DNA of 64,000 nt, from the NCBI RefSeq assembly GCF_016086655.4, contig NC_052140.2, forward strand, positions 9,610,001 through 9,674,000, in the 5' to 3' direction. The notes under the pieces were generated by a model. That model did no database searches. It worked only from the letters and a program-made list of their open reading frames with translations, and was not told the origin of the DNA. The position numbers were made by a program, and so were the translations under genes. Position 1 is the first letter of the stretch, and every line of letters begins with the position of its first letter. Origin of the DNA: Lepeophtheirus salmonis. Its lineage: Eukaryota > Arthropoda > Copepoda > Siphonostomatoida > Caligidae. Positions 58,256 through 64,000 of this stretch are shown one piece after another.

Positions 58256-60327
58256 ATTGGATTATCGTCAACAATTCTTAATGAGCATTGGAATAAATTT
58301 CTCCAAACTATTAAATACCATACTTTAAAAAAGGTTGAATTATATTTTATTTTTTTTCGCCCACTATTTACACCATGTTGTTTTTATCCCAAGACACTGT
58401 GAGATATGCCAGTATCGTATTGATTTTTTCATACAATTACGTTGCTGTGTGGACGTGGACCAACTCTTACTCTTATATCAAATTATTAAATCAAAATTGC
58501 CAATATTTGAAGAAAGTCTATATACATATGTAATATAATAAAAAATATATTAATTGAAACATAAATGTATATACTTGTAGTATATCCTATTAAAATTATA
58601 TTCAAAACTTTCTAACAAAAACTTTTTCTTTCTTTGGTCGAATTCTCCTTTTTTTTTTCTTAGAACATATAAAAATTCAAACAAAGTATTTTTAAACAAA
58701 GTAGATAATATATTGTGGATATGGGATGAAAAAAAGTGTTTTTTTTTCTTTATTCAGAATTTGTAAAAATGTTTTACTACAAACTATGGTTGTCTTGATT
58801 TAAACTAATGAAACATAATATTGTTGGATTTGAGTACAACTCAGACTTTGGTAAAAATTTGATTTTAATAGACTCGAAAAATTTATCATAATTACACAAA
58901 ATCGTCTGAATATAATTTAAAATAATCCACAACTTCAATTATCAAAGCTTCAAAAATTTATTCAGTTAAAAAAAGTTGCATGAATCAAAAAAGTATTCTC
59001 AAAAATATAATTTGTTCAAATTCAGGCCCGCTCTACAAAAAAATTTTACTTTAAAATTTTCTTGTCTCTTTTAAATAATTTAAATCTTCACTTTACCTCT
59101 TAAAAAATACGCCTTTGATAAATTTTACCACTTTTTGAAGTATTTTTATATTTAAAAAATATTTTTTTTTATAATTGACAAAAATATTTAATTAATATTA
59201 CAGGAATATCAAATTTCAACATATATACCTTTATATAGCTGAAAGGGGCACACAGAAGTACTCTTAATTAGCAAATGAGTATTTAAACAATGAGTTTTAA
59301 TTTAAAGTTATTCATACTAACTACAAATACACAATAATACACCGAATTAGTGAAGCTATTCTCGGGTATGCTCACAAAAATGAATAAATTAAACAATGTT
59401 CATACCCTGTTGGCATCTATAATGAGTTAGTCAAACATAATTCATTTTGTAACTTAAATTTCATTAATTGAGTGGAAAAATATGTTGCATTCTCTGATTT
59501 CTGGACTATAACTCGAATTCTACGCAATGTTCAATTACTCTAACTCGATCAAATTTTGACAGTAGCAACTAGAATCCAAAACTAATATTATTATTTGTCT
59601 GTTACCTTGGCTCAAACTCAATTCAATGAAATGTTTAAAAACTTAACTTCGATTCAATATTCGATAATTAGTATCGGAGGAAATAGGAAAATTATGAATT
59701 GAATCCAGTATTAGTCAATAAAAAATGCTGTTAAATATACGTTGATGATGAGATTTATATATTTATAAAAAAATATACTTTTACAACTAAATTAAATTAT
59801 TACTATAATTAAAAATATGTATATTCTATGCTATTGAAAAATAAATATAAAAAGTACTAATTGAATTTAAAAATTAAATATTTCTAATTTGAAATTGCGT
59901 TTAATTTATTTATTTTTAATTTGGGAGACAAATGAGTGAATAATTCAATTAGTTTTTTTTTTTTTTTTTTTTTTCAAGCATTTTATAATAACTTCATGTA
60001 TTCTACATTTCTTTTTTCATGTCATATTCAAACTGAAGGACACAAGAGAACAAGTGGAATAAGAATAAGCTTAAAACTTGTAATAGCTTTATGTATGTTA
60101 AAAAAATCATAAATGAACAGGGCATAATTGACGATGCAACAAATGGTTGGAGCTTTCATTTCTTAAGTATTGGTTACATCAAACTGTTTGGGTCTTTTAA
60201 GATAAATTGCGAATTTTTAAATTGCTACATCTTGGGTCTCATATTGAATTTCGTGCTAAAACTTACGTTGCTGTGATTGGCTATTATTTCTTTCATATTA
60301 GGCTTTGCATACAAATAGCCCAATGCC
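58256..60327. other. No gene seen
   Basis: AT-rich, including T22 at 59953-59974. Confidence 0.5.
59953..59974 (-). repeat. Poly-T run (22 bases)
   Basis: Uninterrupted thymine tract without a recognisable retroelement beside it. Confidence 0.9.
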
Positions 60328-60531
60328 ATAAGAGCTGATCTCTGTCCAAAGCTTTTGAAATACTTAAAAAACAAGGGGGCTTCAAAAATCATTGTACACG
60401 TTGATGAGAAAAAGTTTGTGGTAGACGTTGTAATAATCTGCAATATATATGACGCATTACCTGACTCAAGGCCCACCAGTTTTGTAGTCCAAAATTTCGG
60501 CCATTGTCCTGGTTTTTGTATTTGTGGCTGA
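60328..60531 (+). pseudogene. Tc1/mariner transposase fragment with first catalytic motif
   Basis: A 67-codon frame reads LLKYLKNKGASKIIVHVDEK then KFVVDVVIICNIYDALPDS and TSFVVQNFGHCPGFCICG, ending at TGA (60529-60531). VHVDEKKFVVD matches the family's V-x-x-DEK-x-FTVD around the first catalytic Asp, which is kept. The following strand is recognisable only by position. No TIRs found; roughly the central fifth of a transposase. Confidence 0.6.
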
Positions 60532-61904
60532 TTATGTAATCAAGGACGCAGCACGATTCAGGGTCAAGGATTAAAAAAGTTTTTGAAGAAGAAGAAGGTC
60601 AGATCGAATTATTCAAAACCTTAGATCAATGCAACATATTTACAAATTTTCTATTGATTCCTTAAAATTTTCGGAAAATAAAGGATCTACATATTTGCAA
60701 AGTCCGATATATACGACGGACTATCGAACATACACACATTGAGTTCTAGAGAATAATTTCTCTCGAGCGTGTCGTCCATTGAGCTACGCTGTTCTATATT
60801 TCCTAATTTTTTTTTCTGAAAAATAATCAAAATAATTAGCTTTACTGTACATATGCTCCACTTCCAAATTGACAGGAATACAATTTATTCATGATCCCAT
60901 CGTTCTACATCAGGTTTGTAAATTGCTCTTTTCAGCTAAACATGCCATCTACCCCCCATTTTCGCATATCTTTGCAAGATGTGAAGCGCTCCTCAGTAAG
61001 TGCATATCCACTCGTTCAAATGGGTTCCAAAGCGACGGAGCTGGAGAGAAAGTCGGAGGCAACAGTATTTCCTTACAATTGTTTTTGACAAGTTTGGCTG
61101 TGTTTGAAAGTGCATTATTATGACGCCAAATAACCTTTTTTTCCTCTCTTAATATTTTGGTCGTTCTTCACAAAAAACTCTGTTCAAATTGAGTCTTTGC
61201 TGAGGGTATGTTTAGTGTTTACAGTTTTGACAGGTGTTAGCAGCTCATAGCAGTTTTAAAACTTTATTCTGTGGTTGTTCAGGTACTTCATTTTGTTTTT
61301 GAATTTTATACAACACAGAAAGTACTGTTACAAAGTGATGCTTAGAAAAACATTCTATGGGATTTTGCAGCAGTTTTATTCAAATGGTCAAAGATGGTTA
61401 ATGCTGTCAGTTAATTTTAGTTTCCTGGAACAAAATATGACATTTTCAACAGTATTACATCTGTTTTATTGTATGCAACTTGTGTGGTGGAAAATAATAT
61501 ATTTTATTTGTCAGAAGAAATAAAATATTATAATGGCATTGTCTGACGGCAAATGTAATGACTGCAATTGCTGTATTTGGGTAAATTCTGGTTTCATATT
61601 TACACACCTTGTAAATATATATGTATTGCCCATTTTATTATTAATTATAAGAATAAATTTTGAATATATCTACAAACGTATTGCTACACTTTTCCTTACA
61701 TATTACTTTTCAATATTAAAATAAAGTATAGAACAGAATTTTATGTCGGGCTTATATATGTATTATGAATTGAAATACAGAATGGGTATAACAAATCAGA
61801 GAAAATGTTAAAATAATGTACTCGTATATTACAATTTATTAACCAAAATTAATTCAGCTATCAAAAATCTTTTTCCTCTTATGTATAGGGGTCCATGATG
61901 AAAT
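60532..61904. other. No gene called; GC-richer patch at 60900-61130
   Basis: Mostly AT-rich. Between 60869 and 61123 two plus frames and one minus frame are simultaneously open. The minus frame is protein-like (LPPTFSPAPSLWNPFERVDM, LLRSASHLAKICENGG), but I recognise nothing. Confidence 0.35.
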
Positions 61905-62140
61905 CAATTACTAAAACCAACCATCTGTAACTTCAACCACAGCCTCCAACCTGGCCTTGAACCTCACACAAGCCTGGATGAGGAACTCTTACACATGTGG
62001 TCACTGCCTTCGGGAAATGAAGACAATAAGGATTCATCAGTGTTATTTGCATATTTATTGGATTTTCTCTCCCAGACTCATCACACATTATAGTCCAAAG
62101 GGTTAAGATCTGGATAGCAAGGAGACACCATTATTTCCAC
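61905..62140 (-). pseudogene. Mariner transposase C-terminal fragment
   Basis: Minus strand: CYPDLNPLDYNV (near 62080-62115; the third catalytic Asp is kept) then two stops, later KYANNTDESL, and after a shift ACVRFKARLEAVVEVTDGWF. This matches PDLNPLDY-x-VW ... AC-x-x-FR-x-RLEAVV-x-A-x-GG. Several stops and at least two shifts. No TIRs found. Confidence 0.65.
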
Positions 62141-64000
62141 TCCTATTAACATACAGGTGTACAAAATGTGGGTCTTTCCGGAATACATCCGGTTCTAATC
62201 ATCTGGTTTGAAAAAACTGCACCAATTTAAAATTATAGAATAAAACTGAATCTGAAAACATCGATTTAATCTATTTAGCATGATTATCTATGGAGTTATT
62301 AGAGTTTATGGGCGTGCACCTATCACGGAAGCACATAATAATTGGTAACGGCTTTCATATTTGGAGGAAAGTTCAATAAATTTCCATTTCTTCTTACACA
62401 GTTTTTTCAGATAAATCTGATGAACCTACTTATAAACATAGATTTAGGGTTAATAGATATTGAGGTGTTAACTTGTTTGGGATTTATAAAATATGATAAA
62501 AAAAAATGTAACAACGTTTGTTTTGAAGTACATTCCCCACTTTTTTTAATATCTTTATTTTAAACTATCTAGTTCTAAAAATGTACCAACTTACTCGTGT
62601 TTCAACTAGCCCCATTCCCCTTAAAAATATTAAACATAAAGAACTGTCAAGGGCTTACAAATCCATTTATTTTTAATTTGCCTATATACATAAATACTAA
62701 TCCATTTATTTAATTAATTTTGAATAATAGTTTTTTCGTTTATCAATTTTCCCATTTTTTTATACATATTTTTAATCATTATATTGAGACATTCTTATCA
62801 AAATGACATTTATATTATGTCTTTTAAATGCACATTGCATCTCATTGAATTAAATGCATTATAATTTGTAAATTAATATATGTATTTTTATAATAATTAT
62901 CAAAACATTCCAGCCAATGTTTTTATTCTACACATGTGCAAGTAAAAATTTCTTAATGAAAGTGGTTATGATTCTGGTAGTCTAAATTTTCAGTTTGATA
63001 GGGTGCATTGATGTTCCGTTCATCTCAAATAACCAATATGATATTATGTATAGAGTGGTGATCCTAAACTTACATTAGCATTACTTATCTACAAAAAATG
63101 CAATTTTTATTTATTCAAGAAAGGGCAACTCCAAATCAATTTACCATATAAACTCTTAATCACTCAGTCAATCTCAGACACTCTTTGTTATTTATGAAAC
63201 TATCGAATCGTAATTTAAAACACAACTTTAAAAAGAGAAGTGTATAACAACTTGTATAGGCAGATTAAGTTAATTACATAGGAACTTGAGTTTTTTACTT
63301 ATATGCAACCTCATTACCAATAATAATCTTATGTGACTCTTCTCTAAATGAAGATGATTTGCCACTAAATTTCTTTAAATTTAACTGTGTGATGGCTTAA
63401 CCTTACGAATACAGGTTTAAAACCCTCTACAGTTAATGGACTCGGTGTTAAAATTATAACTCTTTCACTTCCTTACAATAAATCTAAAATGATAGTATTG
63501 CCGAATTATGCAAAATTATTGAATTTTCGAATTATTAATTTATTAGTTAAATGATTAGATTATCGGATTAAATCAATTAGTTATTTAGCAAGGAACGGCT
63601 TTCCTGAAATATTATTAAATGATTATATACTCTCTATCAATCTTTATTTGGTTATATTTATTCAAATGACAATTTTATAATTTTGTTACGATAAATTACT
63701 CTAATTAAACATACAACTTTATACCAATGGGTTTGGAATATTTTTTTAAATTATCATATTTTTGATTAAATTAGCTAGTTTTATATGTAAAAAACAATAA
63801 ACCAAAAGTAATCACATCTTATGACATGTGCCAAAGAAGGAGTTGATGTCCTTCATATAATTATAAGTTCGTTAAACATATCCAGAAATGTTCGTTAGTG
63901 CCGTTCAACTGTCCCCTTTGCACTATTAAATACATTATTTGTTGAATTGCCTACATCTTTAATCAGTAAAAAAAAACTAAATGTCATAAAAAATATCTCT
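62141..64000. other. No gene seen
   Basis: AT-rich to the window end. The plus ORF at 62342-62563 has no recognisable motif. Confidence 0.5.

Noticed and set aside
60715..60795. tRNA-like sequence on the minus strand (TAGCTCAATGGA A-box-like, GTTCGATAGTCC B-box-like)
   Set aside because: I could not form acceptor, D or T stems; the only clean pairing is an AGAGAA/TTCTCT hairpin. At most a very decayed tRNA-derived fragment.

Overview
The window looks like intergenic DNA from an A+T-rich arthropod. My best guess is a caligid copepod such as the salmon louse (Lepeophtheirus), judged only from the style of the transposase relics; I could not search. There are no operons, Shine-Dalgarno sites, rRNA, convincing tRNA or CRISPR array, and no host gene I can call with confidence. 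Almost everything with coding character is a broken transposable element, embedded in AT-rich DNA with many homopolymer and dinucleotide runs.

Layout. 0.9-1.6 kb: 3' end of a LINE reverse transcriptase (minus). 4.8-5.1 kb: mariner fragment. 5.7-6.2 and 13.7-14.2 kb: two diverged copies of an unidentified repeat. 8.6-11.2 kb: decayed P-element-like transposase with a THAP domain (minus). 12.0-12.7 kb: C-terminal remnant of an RNase-H-fold transposase family I cannot name, with an internal 117-bp tandem duplication. 16.0-17.0 kb: Tc1/mariner element with terminal inverted repeats (TIRs). 17.6 and 20.6-21.3 kb: two more mariner-type relics. 24.9-26.0 kb: mariner element with TIRs, lacking the segment that holds the first catalytic Asp. 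26.7-30.4 kb: two direct repeats of about 0.8-0.9 kb flanking an endonuclease/reverse-transcriptase LINE fragment. 33.5 kb: mariner fragment. 34.4-35.8 kb: piggyBac C-terminus plus a 376-bp element between two TTAA sites. 37.8-38.7, 41.8-43.1 and 46.2-47.3 kb: three further Tc1/mariner elements with TIRs. 50.2-53.6 kb: a 3.4-kb element with TIRs of about 180 bp enclosing a better-preserved copy of the unnamed transposase seen at 12 kb. 55.8-58.3 kb: a mariner relic followed by an older DD34D mariner split by a Tc1-like element. 60.3 and 61.9 kb: last mariner fragments.

Nothing here cooperates as a pathway. The region is a transposon graveyard holding at least a dozen distinguishable Tc1/mariner lineages plus P-like, piggyBac, LINE and one unnamed long-TIR DNA transposon. 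The most promising items are the long-TIR element at 50.2-53.6 kb with its relative at 12 kb, the P-like fossil, the nested mariners, and the repeat-flanked LINE. All homology statements rest on reading translations by eye and family knowledge, not on searches.
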